From NCBI GenBank assembly GCA_038659295.1, contig JASNGC010000003.1:682001-746000 (forward strand): DNA of 64,000 nt. Reading direction: 5' to 3'. The notes under the pieces were generated by a model. The model was not told the origin of the DNA and did not search any database. It saw nothing but the letters and a program-made list of their open reading frames with translations. This DNA is from Enterocytospora artemiae (lineage: Eukaryota; Microsporidia). Below are positions 53,225 through 63,245 of the stretch, piece after piece. The position numbers and the translations under genes are program-made. Within the stretch, counting starts at the first letter, position 1. Every line of letters starts with the position of its first letter.

Positions 53225-54613
53225 TCATTGCATCTTGTAGTACTGACTGATCAAAAACACGCTTTTATTGTATCGCTTATCACGCTCCAATGTGTACAAG
53301 AAGTCCTTCATGGTAATCTGTCGATTTTTAGCATTTAATTCAACTGTCCTCTCATCAAATGGAGAATATATAGACTCAAACCTATTAATCTCATCATCCT
53401 TTGAGGCATCGGTTTTCATCCACGACTTCTGCTTCAGTCCCATGGCTGCCATTGCAACAGTATTGCTCTGTCTCTTCTTGATAAGTAAATCTTCTCTCTC
53501 CTGGACAATCTTTTTTCTTACTTTGTCTTCATCCTTATGCTGCTTCAGCACATCTCTCTGATTCTTCTCCATTTCATTCAAAAACCACAATTGTTTGCTG
53601 TGCTCATTCTCAATATTAAACTCCAAATTAGCCAGACCTGCATTTGTTCTAATCTTACTGGCCTGGTCCATCTTCTCTATAAAATCAAGTAGTTTTCTTT
53701 TCATGGTCTTAAATATCAAGCCCACACCATCCTCTGTGATCTTAACATTCCGATTTGCACAGCAATTATTAATAAACTTAGTGAAGAGTGGAATATTGAA
53801 TAGGTCACCCAAATCCGGTGTAATGTCAGTCGCATAATCCATGCTGTAGTCCATGTTGTATTCTATATCCTTTACAATTTTATCTGCTTCTTCTTTCAGA
53901 TCAACTCCGCTATATTGCATTATATCATCAATATTTTCTGTTTTAATCTCTGCCGAGTTTTTTGATTCTTTCATCAGTCTTGGATTAGTATAAATTGGAT
54001 TGTGATCACTTTCTTCTGAATTTTGTTCAAATTTATTCGAAACGCTATTGTTGGAAACTGGCTGTTGAGACGGTGGCTCACTAAATCCGTTAGGGATATA
54101 GTTTGGAACAACAGAACTATACTTTGTGTGGTTAATATTACCTGGATGGTGCATATGATTCTGATTCAGATGAGGACTAGAGTTCATCTGTGGTGTTCTA
54201 TAAACCGAATCCTGGTTGCCTTGTGGTGTGAATTTTAAGTTGGGTTGTGGGCTTGTCATAATTTGTTGAGGACTACCACTATACTGAAGATGAGATTCCG
54301 CAGAATAGTGGGGATGGTTTGGTATTTGACCATACTGTTGCGGATAATAATTGTTTGTTTCTTGAGACCTGTAGCCTCCTGCACTATGAAAACTTGGATA
54401 CTCCATTTGTGGAAAATCATCATTCATGGAAGTCGTCTGCTCAGAGTTCATGAAGAATCGCCTGTACTCTTCGCTTGTCAATGTGTCCTCACATAGTGTA
54501 CAAAAGTCATCCTCAGTGATTTCTCCCTGTTGGAATGCTATGTATGAACTCCCAATAAATTCTTGTTTCTCTCGTGGAAGTGTTGAAAAAAATTCTGAGT
54601 TTATACGAGGCAT
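53225..54613 (-). CDS. TAF4: TFIID subunit TAF4
   Basis: 462 residues from the ATG at 54613 (CCCC-TTAT upstream); a longer reading adds a hydrophobic stretch without signal. After an N-terminal helical part and a long Gln/Asn/Pro-rich low-complexity region, the C-terminus has the TAF4 conserved region: DIMQYSGVDLKEEADKI (about 230-246), a histone-fold-like helix LFTKFINNCC, and the terminal MKDFLYTLERDKRYNKS (about 440-456), which matches LRDLIFCMEQEREMKYS of TAF4. It pairs with TAF12 in TFIID. Homology in the middle is weak. Confidence 0.8.
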   Translation of the reverse strand: MPRINSEFFSTLPREKQEFIGSSYIAFQQGEITEDDFCTLCEDTLTSEEYRRFFMNSEQTTSMNDDFPQMEYPSFHSAGGYRSQETNNYYPQQYGQIPNHPHYSAESHLQYSGSPQQIMTSPQPNLKFTPQGNQDSVYRTPQMNSSPHLNQNHMHHPGNINHTKYSSVVPNYIPNGFSEPPSQQPVSNNSVSNKFEQNSEESDHNPIYTNPRLMKESKNSAEIKTENIDDIMQYSGVDLKEEADKIVKDIEYNMDYSMDYATDITPDLGDLFNIPLFTKFINNCCANRNVKITEDGVGLIFKTMKRKLLDFIEKMDQASKIRTNAGLANLEFNIENEHSKQLWFLNEMEKNQRDVLKQHKDEDKVRKKIVQEREDLLIKKRQSNTVAMAAMGLKQKSWMKTDASKDDEINRFESIYSPFDERTVELNAKNRQITMKDFLYTLERDKRYNKSVFLISQYYKMQ

Positions 54614-55157
54614 ATATAAGGGGCAACCTAGATGGAGAATCCCAGATAAGGACTTAGCTAGGCTAGATACATCTGACAAACATAATAAAGGCATGTTTGG
54701 AGTAATCAGAAGGTAAAATAGAGTTGTTAGAAACAGTAAGACACAAGTCATGTGCATTATTTCATGGGTGAGACTTCAAAATTCATCAGCCAGATATTTA
54801 AAGAAAGACAAATTAGTAAATAAATTCTCATGTACGAGATTAGAAGTGCTGGGAATAAAAAATATGGAATTCCATTTTTGTTTATTGTATTCTTCAGTAA
54901 CCGATATATTCTGCTCTATTATGTGTCGCTGGTTCACAAAATGGTTCCAAAACTTTTGCAGGTAGTTTTTGCATCAAATTGGACCTACAATTCAAAATAA
55001 CCTGAGGTTTTAAAGGGCAAAATTGCCAAAAATATTTTTTGTTCGAATGGAGTAATTACTCCACAATATATTTCGGATAATTTTTGAGGATAGAGGTAAG
55101 AGTCTCTTTGTATATACTGTTGACGCACAAAAAATAATTCGGTTTATTTATTAGCCC
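54614..55157. promoter_or_regulatory. Divergent region between TAF4 and Pik1-like genes with a perfect palindrome
   Basis: Holds a perfect 16-bp palindrome TGGAGTAATTACTCCA at 55048-55063, about 95 bases before the Pik1-like start. No ORF of note. Function unknown; it could be a dimeric regulator site. Confidence 0.5.
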
Positions 55158-58043
55158 ATGCAATCAGATACAAATGAAAATAAAACGGTTCCAAATGAAC
55201 CTAAAAAGCTAGTTAATGGGTGTATACTGTCTGTGGATGGATCAGCCGGCATTACTACTGAGCATAAGGAGACCTTGGCGCATTGCAATGATACTAGAGC
55301 TAACAATACAAACAAAGTTATTAAATCTTCTGAAAGTGTTGAACTACCTAACAATATGGAAACTCACAGACTAAAAAAGATGAACACAAGTAAGCTTTTT
55401 GATAAGATGAAAGGTCCAAATGAATCTGCAAAGCCCAATACTGTCTCAGAGAAGACTTCCATGATCAAATCTGCAAATATTTCAGAATTGTTGTTCTTAC
55501 TTGACAATACCACACCATTCGTGGAATATTCTGTATGCAACAGATTGAAATACATGAACATTACAGCATTTATTCCAATATTGGTGGATAAGTTGCTATA
55601 TAAGGAGACTGTAGCCAATAGCATAATCTCGTATCCCATTTACAATCTATTGCGTTATAAATCTGCGATAACCCCTTTCCGTTTAAGATTATTTCTCTAT
55701 CTAAAGGTTATTCTTCCCAAGCTGGAGGTTGATCAAGCAGCATACTGTTATTATCTTTTGTGTGATATATACGAAATAGAAAGAATGGGCCGTAATACGG
55801 GTGGAATTAAATACCTGATGAGTAGAAAAAGAATTGTGGGCCAAATGTATAAAAAGACCTACATTAAGCACATATATGACAAAATAAAGAACAGCTACGA
55901 TGGAGTGAATATAAATCACAATGCAGACAAGGACAGTAGTATTGTGTCTTCCAACAATCTTCTTGTTTGTAGCAATGCAAAGACTATTCTACCTTCATTT
56001 CCAGGTATCATTCTGTCTTTTGCTCGATCTGTTTCTCCATTTCTGCCCATATTTAACATTATCTCCAATATCACAACTGTCTACACAAAAAAGAGACATA
56101 TTAGAAATATTTCCAGAAATAGTCCGAACATACAGTTTTTATACGACCTTAGTAAAATTAGCGAGCGGTTGCTTATAATAGTCAACAATAGGGACCTAAG
56201 GAAAAGATTGCTGAGAGTAGAGCTGGAGATGATAAACTTAAAATATTTTTCGGACAAAAACATCTTCATCTATTCTCCCTTGGATGGGCGACGTATTGTT
56301 AGCATTGTTGTGGATGAGTGCACCACATTGGATAGCAACGAGAATGTCCCATTTATGATAATATTGGAGACTACAGGAAGTGGAATTCAACCGTCCGGTG
56401 ACAAATCAGATAATAAAAGGCTTGTTAGTAACAGACTCATTACTAAAAAATTGGTTAGTAGGTTATCATCGACTTTAAGAAAATCCGAAGCATTAAAGAA
56501 GCAGTTTGATACTGTGAATGAGTTAGGTGAGATTGGTGGAATTGATCAAATTAGAGAGAATATGATAGAAGCAATGGAACAAGTGTTGTTCCCAGATGGA
56601 GTGGAGAAAAACAGCTCCGCCAATCGATATAGCATTGTTAGCAATGACAACGATTCCAGCACATACATAAATGCCCTTACGAATGTTAGTATTAGTAATA
56701 ATATTTCTGATTGTCATATGCAATTTCACTTGGAAAATTTTAAAAATATTTACGAGTGCGTAAGATTGAGTAAATCGTCAAAATGGGAAGACTTAAAAAA
56801 GAACGTAAAAAATAGAAAACACCATCGAACTACTTCGGCAGCAGACAGCCGGAATGACTCAACAATCAACAACGATATGGTATGCACAAGACCCAACAAA
56901 GTAGGTGAGATTTCGATTGATAAAGCGAATGATAGATCTACAACCAACCCGAATAAGTCATCGATAGATATGATGGATGATGGTTTTAACAAGTATACCG
57001 TTCCCACACCGGGATGTTTCATTTCTAATTCTCTATCCTCTTTCATTGTTAAGTCTGGAAATGATTTGAGTAGAGAATATCTTGCATACAAACTACTCAC
57101 TCAGGTAAAACAAATATTTATTGATTTCAGCTTACCAATCTATATTAGAAATTACAAGATCATCGTTATTACTGAGAATGTAGGGATAGTGGAGACAGTT
57201 GTAGACTCAGAATCGATTCATAGAATAAAGGGACAATATGGAACAATAAAAAAATATTTTGAGGAACAATTCAAATCTGTTGATAATACACCCTGCAACA
57301 ACAGTATTGAATGGGATTGTAGTAAATTGAATGCAGATACAAAGGACGGTGATAATGTAGGTAAAGGCAGCAACATAGATGTTGCTAAAAATAATTTTTT
57401 ATATTCCTTGGTAGGTTACTCTCTTGTTTCTTGGTTATTACAGGTCAAAGATAGGCACAACGGCAACCTACTTATTGATAATATGGGCCATATTGTGCAT
57501 GTTGATTTTGGTTTTATTCTAGGAGCTCATCCAGGTTTTTATGGAGTCGAGACAGCCCCTTTCAAATTTAGTTTGGAGTACTTAGAGCTGATTAATTTAG
57601 AAGAATTTAAAACATTATTTAAAAAGGGATTTAAGGCATTACTAAAAAAGAAGGAGGTTTTGGGAGAAGTGAAGGCCAGGTTTAATGAAATCGTGTGGAA
57701 AATCAATCAAATAGGAAGCGTTAACAATTTTAAAATTGTCACTAATAGTGGCTCCGGTGGTAATTCCATTGTTAATAATATTCCTGGGGATAATTCTACT
57801 GTTTCAAACGTTACTCTCAAAAATACAGATATTGCTGTTGATGAAATTGAATCTTCGAAAATTGCTAATGTGGAAGGCACAGAAGACATAACAACTGACA
57901 AAGACAACCACTATATTAATGACGAATTCAGGCAAGATAAGATTATTGATGCTTATTGTGAACAACTGATTGATAAGAGTGTTGGAAACTACCTAACAAG
58001 ATTCTATGATCAATTTCAATATTACCAAAATGGATACAACTGA
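55158..58043 (+). CDS. PIK1: Phosphatidylinositol 4-kinase, Pik1/PI4KB type
   Basis: 961 residues. A lipid kinase unique helical domain (about 110-200: FVEYSVCNRLKYMN, FRLRLFLYLKVIL) precedes a long Asn/Ser-rich linker, and the kinase domain (about 600-960) with KSGNDLSREYLAYKLL, KDRHNGNLL (catalytic loop, about 765), HVDFGFILGAHP and VETAPFKFSLE. The APFK segment after DFGF sets it with Pik1 and PI4KB, not with PI3K or PI4KA. It makes PI4P at Golgi membranes, the substrate of Sac1. CCC directly precedes ATG. Low-complexity inserts of Asn, Ser and Val near 850-900 are unusual. Confidence 0.88.
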   Translation: MQSDTNENKTVPNEPKKLVNGCILSVDGSAGITTEHKETLAHCNDTRANNTNKVIKSSESVELPNNMETHRLKKMNTSKLFDKMKGPNESAKPNTVSEKTSMIKSANISELLFLLDNTTPFVEYSVCNRLKYMNITAFIPILVDKLLYKETVANSIISYPIYNLLRYKSAITPFRLRLFLYLKVILPKLEVDQAAYCYYLLCDIYEIERMGRNTGGIKYLMSRKRIVGQMYKKTYIKHIYDKIKNSYDGVNINHNADKDSSIVSSNNLLVCSNAKTILPSFPGIILSFARSVSPFLPIFNIISNITTVYTKKRHIRNISRNSPNIQFLYDLSKISERLLIIVNNRDLRKRLLRVELEMINLKYFSDKNIFIYSPLDGRRIVSIVVDECTTLDSNENVPFMIILETTGSGIQPSGDKSDNKRLVSNRLITKKLVSRLSSTLRKSEALKKQFDTVNELGEIGGIDQIRENMIEAMEQVLFPDGVEKNSSANRYSIVSNDNDSSTYINALTNVSISNNISDCHMQFHLENFKNIYECVRLSKSSKWEDLKKNVKNRKHHRTTSAADSRNDSTINNDMVCTRPNKVGEISIDKANDRSTTNPNKSSIDMMDDGFNKYTVPTPGCFISNSLSSFIVKSGNDLSREYLAYKLLTQVKQIFIDFSLPIYIRNYKIIVITENVGIVETVVDSESIHRIKGQYGTIKKYFEEQFKSVDNTPCNNSIEWDCSKLNADTKDGDNVGKGSNIDVAKNNFLYSLVGYSLVSWLLQVKDRHNGNLLIDNMGHIVHVDFGFILGAHPGFYGVETAPFKFSLEYLELINLEEFKTLFKKGFKALLKKKEVLGEVKARFNEIVWKINQIGSVNNFKIVTNSGSGGNSIVNNIPGDNSTVSNVTLKNTDIAVDEIESSKIANVEGTEDITTDKDNHYINDEFRQDKIIDAYCEQLIDKSVGNYLTRFYDQFQYYQNGYN

Positions 58044-58070
58044 TATTATTATTTGTTCCTCTAATCAAAA

Positions 58071-58325
58071 CTATTGGTACCAGAGAATTTCATGTAATAT
58101 TTCCTCTCTTAAATCGGAAAGATTTTCCCCATTATCGGTGAAGATATTTCGCTCAGCATAATTTATCCTTAAAATGTGTATCATATGCATTTGTAAATAA
58201 CATGGATGATAAATATTCAACAAATATAATTTCTTGATATCCGTTAGAAATTTTTCAACCACTCCATTTTTATGATAATTCCTATCATCAGGGGAATGGC
58301 TATGAACATAACCAAAGTAATACAA
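58071..58325 (-). CDS. Overlapping ORF, possible continuation of the 58244 gene in another frame
   Basis: 84 residues, the first third overlapping the upstream gene in a different frame. The portion beyond the upstream stop (from KFLTDIKKLYLLNIY to SDLREEILHEILWYQ) has regular helical character. No C-run for this reading. It may be a second frame break like that near 6055, a separate short gene or chance. Confidence 0.3.
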   Translation of the reverse strand: MYYFGYVHSHSPDDRNYHKNGVVEKFLTDIKKLYLLNIYHPCYLQMHMIHILRINYAERNIFTDNGENLSDLREEILHEILWYQ

Positions 58326-58894
58326 TTGGAAGCAGTAGATGTCCCATCTTTTGAATTATCTACTTCTGTTGGCTGCAGAATTTCTGTTTGGTCCGATTCT
58401 ACAGAATCACTCAACTCCTCAGAGATATACGATGTTGGGTTTGTAGAAATACTTGTATATGTCTTAGACCGGATGAAAGCTACTTCTGGCTTGCTGAGAA
58501 TGTTTTCATTGTTTTTTAATTCAGAAAAGGTAATATTCGTTGGCTCATTTCCTGGATTTTGGTGGATAACATCTATCTTACCCTTAGTTTCACCTGGATT
58601 ACTCTGACTAGATTTACCTTCCTGATATGTAGACGCAAATTCCTCATCTTCCTCATATGTAGACACAAATTCATCATCTTCTGTAAATGCAAATTCCCCA
58701 CTTGAATCAGAATTAGATGTGAGTTCCCCATCTAGAAATTCCAAATTAGCACTATGATTTTTCAAGTAATCATCAGATTCAAAGCTTTGCTCGGTATTTA
58801 GAATCTCATCAATAATATCCTTATTATTATAAAGACATCCCATTAATAAATTAGTTATTTTCAAAAGATCCGAAAACAAAAGCTTTAAATACAT
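58244..58894 (-). CDS. Acidic Ser/Thr-rich tail-anchored protein, unknown
   Basis: 216 residues. A weak N-terminal hydrophobic stretch (about 1-20), a long acidic domain with short repeats (EDDEFVSTYEEDEEFASTY near residues 72-92), and one C-terminal hydrophobic helix (about 190-207) ending MEWLKNF. No C-run. It starts 15 bases after the stop of the secreted-protein gene. Unknown family. The extended N-terminus or the tail anchor may direct it to the ER. Confidence 0.45.
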   Translation of the reverse strand: MYLKLLFSDLLKITNLLMGCLYNNKDIIDEILNTEQSFESDDYLKNHSANLEFLDGELTSNSDSSGEFAFTEDDEFVSTYEEDEEFASTYQEGKSSQSNPGETKGKIDVIHQNPGNEPTNITFSELKNNENILSKPEVAFIRSKTYTSISTNPTSYISEELSDSVESDQTEILQPTEVDNSKDGTSTASNCITLVMFIAIPLMIGIIIKMEWLKNF

Positions 58895-58908
58895 AAAATT
58901 TGGTGTCG

Positions 58909-59958
58909 TTATCTCCGCCCCTCTGTTATGCGTTTTTCTGTTTCCTCTACCACCTTCTTCATACCATTCTTAATATTAGGCTGGGTTATTTTCAGTCCTT
59001 CTTCAGACAATCTAAGCAATTCCCATTCCAATCTACAGTATTCTTTGAAGCAGTTTCTTGAGAATTCACCATAAATACCGGCTAGGTTCTCAAATTTTTC
59101 ATTGAATTTAATTTCTTTAAGGTCAAAAATGGATTGATACTTCTGAATCTCTTCTTTAATTTCACACATTCCCTGTATGATTTGAGGTACATTTACAACC
59201 TCTCTAAAAAGTTGTTTTTTGAACTGTTCTAATGTAATAATATGGAAATCAAAGGTGGTAAAATCAGAAATGACCCTAGCATCTATTGGTGTAAATACTC
59301 CATGATCCAATTTGAAAGCCAAGCAATTCGAATCTTCTGATTTAGTTCTTATGATGAGTTCATCATTTTTTTTGATGGAAATGATATCTTTCGGTGTTGT
59401 ATCAGACATAATAGTCTGAGGAGAATTGATTTGAATATTGGCTTTGATGTTTGAAGACTCCAGGCCATCTTTATTTCTAGATTGCCGATATTTGGAATAC
59501 AGCATGGAATTATTAGATAGTATAATGTGTTTTTTCCCATTAAAATTGATAGTTAGATCGCTCTCTGTAGAGTTTTCCAAATAGTATCTTCTCACTTCGT
59601 TGTTTACTTCATCTATCGTTAATGAAGAAGGTTTCATCAAAATATTTAGAAATTGAGGAAGCTCCTCACTTGCATCATAAGTCAATACTCCCAAAAATCT
59701 CTTCCTTCGATCAAAACATAAATAATACGATTCAAAACCGTTGCTATATGGTTTCACAGCTAGTACCTTATTAATATCGTTATGGCTCATTCCCATGAGT
59801 TTGCCTGATCTATCATTAAAGAAAAATAATTTCAGAAAGTTCTCATCAACGAGTTTATCATAAAGACCTGGAGAGACCTTGTACTTTGGATATTCTATTG
59901 ACTGAAGTTTATCAAATGTAATAAGTGCACAGACTTGAATAATAATAAAAAAAATCAT
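58909..59958 (-). CDS. Secreted protein of unknown function
   Basis: 349 residues; GCCC abuts the ATG. Signal peptide (about 1-13, MIFFIIIQVCALI), then alternating beta-strand segments (SGKLMGMS, FLGVLTYDA) and a helical, Glu/Lys-rich C-terminal half (EIKEEIQKYQSIF, KKVVEETEKRITEGRR) of coiled-coil type. Few cysteines. No domain recognised. A spore wall, polar tube or secreted effector role is possible. Same-strand neighbour starts 15 bases downstream, suggesting overlapping transcription. Confidence 0.6.
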   Translation of the reverse strand: MIFFIIIQVCALITFDKLQSIEYPKYKVSPGLYDKLVDENFLKLFFFNDRSGKLMGMSHNDINKVLAVKPYSNGFESYYLCFDRRKRFLGVLTYDASEELPQFLNILMKPSSLTIDEVNNEVRRYYLENSTESDLTINFNGKKHIILSNNSMLYSKYRQSRNKDGLESSNIKANIQINSPQTIMSDTTPKDIISIKKNDELIIRTKSEDSNCLAFKLDHGVFTPIDARVISDFTTFDFHIITLEQFKKQLFREVVNVPQIIQGMCEIKEEIQKYQSIFDLKEIKFNEKFENLAGIYGEFSRNCFKEYCRLEWELLRLSEEGLKITQPNIKNGMKKVVEETEKRITEGRR

Positions 59959-60179
59959 GGGCTATGATTTTAAAACATCAAGATGGTTTAGGAGATAATG
60001 TGCTCAAGCCAATACCATAAAGGAGGAATGATAATTAATAAAAAATTCTGCTGTGGGGCACAGAAAGACCTCATTGTTGATCAAAATATTATACCAATAA
60101 TGTTTATTGCAAAGCATTTTTCACAATTGCCTGGAGGATTGAGCATCTCAGTGAAAACCAAGAGGAGATAATTTCTTAA

Positions 60180-61274
60180 ATGGAATATCCTCAAATGTCT
60201 ATAGTTATAGGAAGGGAAAAAGAATATTCTGCAATTAAAAAATCCATAAACTCCTTTATTGAATATGGAAAGGGTTGTGTAGTTTATATAAGTGGAGTGC
60301 CAGGAAGTGGCAAAACACATACAACTTTACAGATCCTGGGGGAATATTCATCGGAAAATGACCATAGAGGCATTGGGTTGTCTCATTGCTACATCAACTG
60401 CTCTTCTTTCAAAATAAAAAGCCAAATATACTCAAATATTGGCAAATTACTGGACTGTTTTCCAAAACAGAGAGTAAATTTGCAAAAAATTCGTAGTCAT
60501 CTGTGTGGCGATGCTGAAGAAGGATATTCCGAAATTGCTCTGAACAAAAGATGTGGTTGTAGGCATCTAATTGTTATCGACGAGGTCGACTTCTTAGTTG
60601 TCAAGAACGATCTGATTTTATATAACTTGCTGGAGTTGCCATATTTGGAAAATGCCTCCATTATGTTCATTTTACTTTCAAACACACTAGGCTCTCTAAG
60701 TAGTAAAATTGAAAGTAGAATAGGAAAAAACAGAATAGAATTTAGGCCATACACCACTGTGCAACTACAAGAAATTATTAGTACAAACAATCTGCACCAG
60801 GAGAAAAAAGTTGTAGAATTTGTTGCAAAGCGTATAGCTTCCGCTACAGGTGATGCCAGAAAAGCAAAGGACATCCTGAAAAATCCGAACATAACTGATT
60901 TGGCTACTGCAAACAAGGCAATAAAGGAATACTATTCACCACTGATCGATGATTTTATCACAAATTTAAATTTTTATCAAAAGGTAATCTGCTTCATAGC
61001 AAACAAGGAGTTGGTACAAAAGCCTGACGGAGTAACGGTAAACAAATGCTTTGATGGTTTTAAGACATTATGTAGGATTAAAGGAATACCGCTAATTGAC
61101 TTTTTTACCTTTAGAGAGGTATTGGAACAGATGGCTGTTTTTGGAATTTTTAAAATAAAGAACAGGATGACTGTAACATGTAATTTTCTAGAAGAGGAAA
61201 TGGAAAGGGTAATGGAAAGTGGTGAATTATTCCGTAAGTTGGAAGGAATGGAAAAAATAAATATAGAATGGTGA
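60180..61274 (+). CDS. ORC1: Origin recognition complex subunit 1 / Cdc6-type AAA+ ATPase
   Basis: 364 residues. Entry phrase VIGREKEYSAIKKSI, Walker A GVPGSGKT (39-46), Walker B LIVIDEVD (about 129-136), sensor-1-like LLSNT, and ATGDARKAKDIL (about 237-248), the Sensor 2 wording of Orc1/Cdc6, followed by a winged helix (about 265-350). It lacks the N-terminal BAH domain of larger Orc1 proteins. It loads MCM helicase at origins. Orc1 is preferred because microsporidia keep one such copy in this short form, though Cdc6 is an alternative. No C-run. Confidence 0.8.
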   Translation: MEYPQMSIVIGREKEYSAIKKSINSFIEYGKGCVVYISGVPGSGKTHTTLQILGEYSSENDHRGIGLSHCYINCSSFKIKSQIYSNIGKLLDCFPKQRVNLQKIRSHLCGDAEEGYSEIALNKRCGCRHLIVIDEVDFLVVKNDLILYNLLELPYLENASIMFILLSNTLGSLSSKIESRIGKNRIEFRPYTTVQLQEIISTNNLHQEKKVVEFVAKRIASATGDARKAKDILKNPNITDLATANKAIKEYYSPLIDDFITNLNFYQKVICFIANKELVQKPDGVTVNKCFDGFKTLCRIKGIPLIDFFTFREVLEQMAVFGIFKIKNRMTVTCNFLEEEMERVMESGELFRKLEGMEKINIEW

Positions 61275-61722
61275 AATACCTATAGAATCTAAAGTTATTC
61301 ATCTATATTAAATATCACAGATAACAATATGTTGCATATCAAGAAAGAACATTATACTATGCATGGTTTAGATATTTCACAGTGCTGTACTAAACTTAGC
61401 AATATTATTATGCCTAATATCTGAGGACAGCAGTTAATGTTTTGAAATTTTCATCGTATTGCTGAAGATATTTATTACATGGAATCATTCAAGTAACACT
61501 ATTACAAAGACTTCCTTTTCATCCATATACTATGATCATTTATGCACCCTTATCCGAATATTGTATCCAGAATTACGATCTCAAATTTATAATTAGTGTA
61601 TCTTCACGATGGCCCAAATAACCTTAATGAACGTGTAAAACTTCATGAATGAAAATAAAATAAAGCAATAAATGTTAAAAATATTTTATTCAGAATGTTG
61701 CGGGTTATGAGCACGTCCATCT
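61275..61722. other. Convergent intergenic region
   Basis: AT-rich; nothing supported between the ORC1 and AIG1-like 3-prime ends. Confidence 0.5.
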
Positions 61723-62580
61723 CTAGTATGGCTTCGAACTGAAAGCGTTATCTTTTTCAGAATCCATGGACTGGGTTGTAATATTGAAAACATACTCGTT
61801 TAAAACATTATTAGCCAAATGAGCAATAATAGTGAATACATAAGCCACCGACATAAAGCAAATACGTCCAAACTCACCAATTTTCGTTAAAATTATATAC
61901 GGAAATTTGCCGCTATTACTGTAAGACATATACTTCAGCATAGAATAATACAAAACAGTAATCACAAGATAGAAAATGAAAAACTTCTTATTTTTCTTAA
62001 CAACATCTTCCTTACTTTTCTTACAAAACAACACATTGGACATCAGTATAAATGTAAACAGGTACGGGAAAAGATGTTGGGATAGCTCTGTAATGACATA
62101 ATTTTCATACCCCGGTGTCGCAGCAGCCTTATTCAAAATCAATTTTGGATTTATAAGGTATATTGGCCAGAAAAGTATTATTACGAGTGTATTTAGGGTG
62201 AATGAAATACTCAGTGCAATAGAGTAATATTTGTTGAATTTTTCCTGGTTGATGAAGCCGTTGAAGATTGAGTTGATGCCTGCCATTACCCCGAGGAAAA
62301 TAGATGTATACAAGGACAAAAAGGTGAAAAGCATATAGTTTTTTCCCTTAAAGGCATAGTCAATGCTGTTCTGTGCAGGGTTTATGGAATATGGAGTACA
62401 TGCATATATTAGGCAGCAGAATAAAACAGTCAAAATTGAAAGTTTTATGATGGAAATTACTGGGCTGTCTACAATCTTCCCAAGCCTTATGGGAAGATAT
62501 GCACTAAAATACCCCTCATCCTTAGTTAAAGGCTGCTCTTTGCAGATTGTGAAGTCTTTTTCCTTGGGAACTTCTAGCAT
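61723..62580 (-). CDS. AIG1/ADTRP-like (FAR-17a) membrane hydrolase
   Basis: 285 residues with six hydrophobic spans. The pattern matches the AIG1/ADTRP family: YMLFTFLSLYTSIFLG (TM, with the conserved Thr), LSISFTLNTLVIILFW then IYLINPKLI, and SQHLFPYLF with the conserved His about 90 residues later. In animals, the family cleaves fatty acid esters of hydroxy fatty acids using that Thr and His; both are present. CCC lies 8 bases upstream of the ATG. A short charged N-terminus of about 40 residues precedes the first helix. The substrate in a microsporidian is unknown. Confidence 0.65.
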   Translation of the reverse strand: MLEVPKEKDFTICKEQPLTKDEGYFSAYLPIRLGKIVDSPVISIIKLSILTVLFCCLIYACTPYSINPAQNSIDYAFKGKNYMLFTFLSLYTSIFLGVMAGINSIFNGFINQEKFNKYYSIALSISFTLNTLVIILFWPIYLINPKLILNKAAATPGYENYVITELSQHLFPYLFTFILMSNVLFCKKSKEDVVKKNKKFFIFYLVITVLYYSMLKYMSYSNSGKFPYIILTKIGEFGRICFMSVAYVFTIIAHLANNVLNEYVFNITTQSMDSEKDNAFSSKPY

Positions 62581-63245
62581 TTCTATGGGTGAAAATTTGA
62601 ATAATAAACTTTTCAGACCTCAAGGTGGTATTTTATGAGAAATTAGGAATTAATTGGTAGAATTAGCACTCATATGGTAAAAATATCTATAGCACACTTA
62701 CTTTTAGTATCTATTTCCTACACATGCTATTTTACAAAATTTTTAATATTTAAATAGTAATCCGTGCAATATCCCAAATATGGCTTATTTCTTGAGTAAA
62801 TAGTCCATCTCTAACATCAAGAACTAGTGGTTATTAATAATGAACAAGAAAACACGATCTATTACAAACAATTGTATGATGGAATTTAAAAGATACAGTG
62901 GTGATAAATAATTTAATTGCAGTTTTTTCATTATACATAATTCAAAGAAATAAATTTAAGTTGATAAAGTTCTTGTATAAATGATAATTTTGTAATCTCT
63001 TCTCAGAAGTAATCACGTTTTAGTAAAATATACTTAGTACAACTGCTTGGGTCAAGCGCAACAATATCTCATCGGTTACGTACAAACGATAATAAATTTT
63101 ATTTCACGACGATTTCTTTATGTTAATACATGGTTGGTACGTAAACTTGATTCCTTATGGAAAGTGCTAACTAATTAAACAACTGTAAATTCATATCCAG
63201 CTTTATTTTCCTTTAAAGTCATATAATAGCACAACCTGCATACTA
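62581..63245. other. Longest gene-free stretch (665 bp)
   Basis: AT-rich. Two near-inverted TACGTA-containing blocks, GGTTACGTAC near 63075 and GGTACGTAAAC near 63134, are the only structured elements seen. No ORF, tRNA or recognisable snRNA. Confidence 0.4.

Noticed and set aside
63060..63150. TACGTA-containing near-inverted repeat as an origin or regulatory hairpin
   Set aside because: Match is imperfect and the spacer long; no supporting structure.
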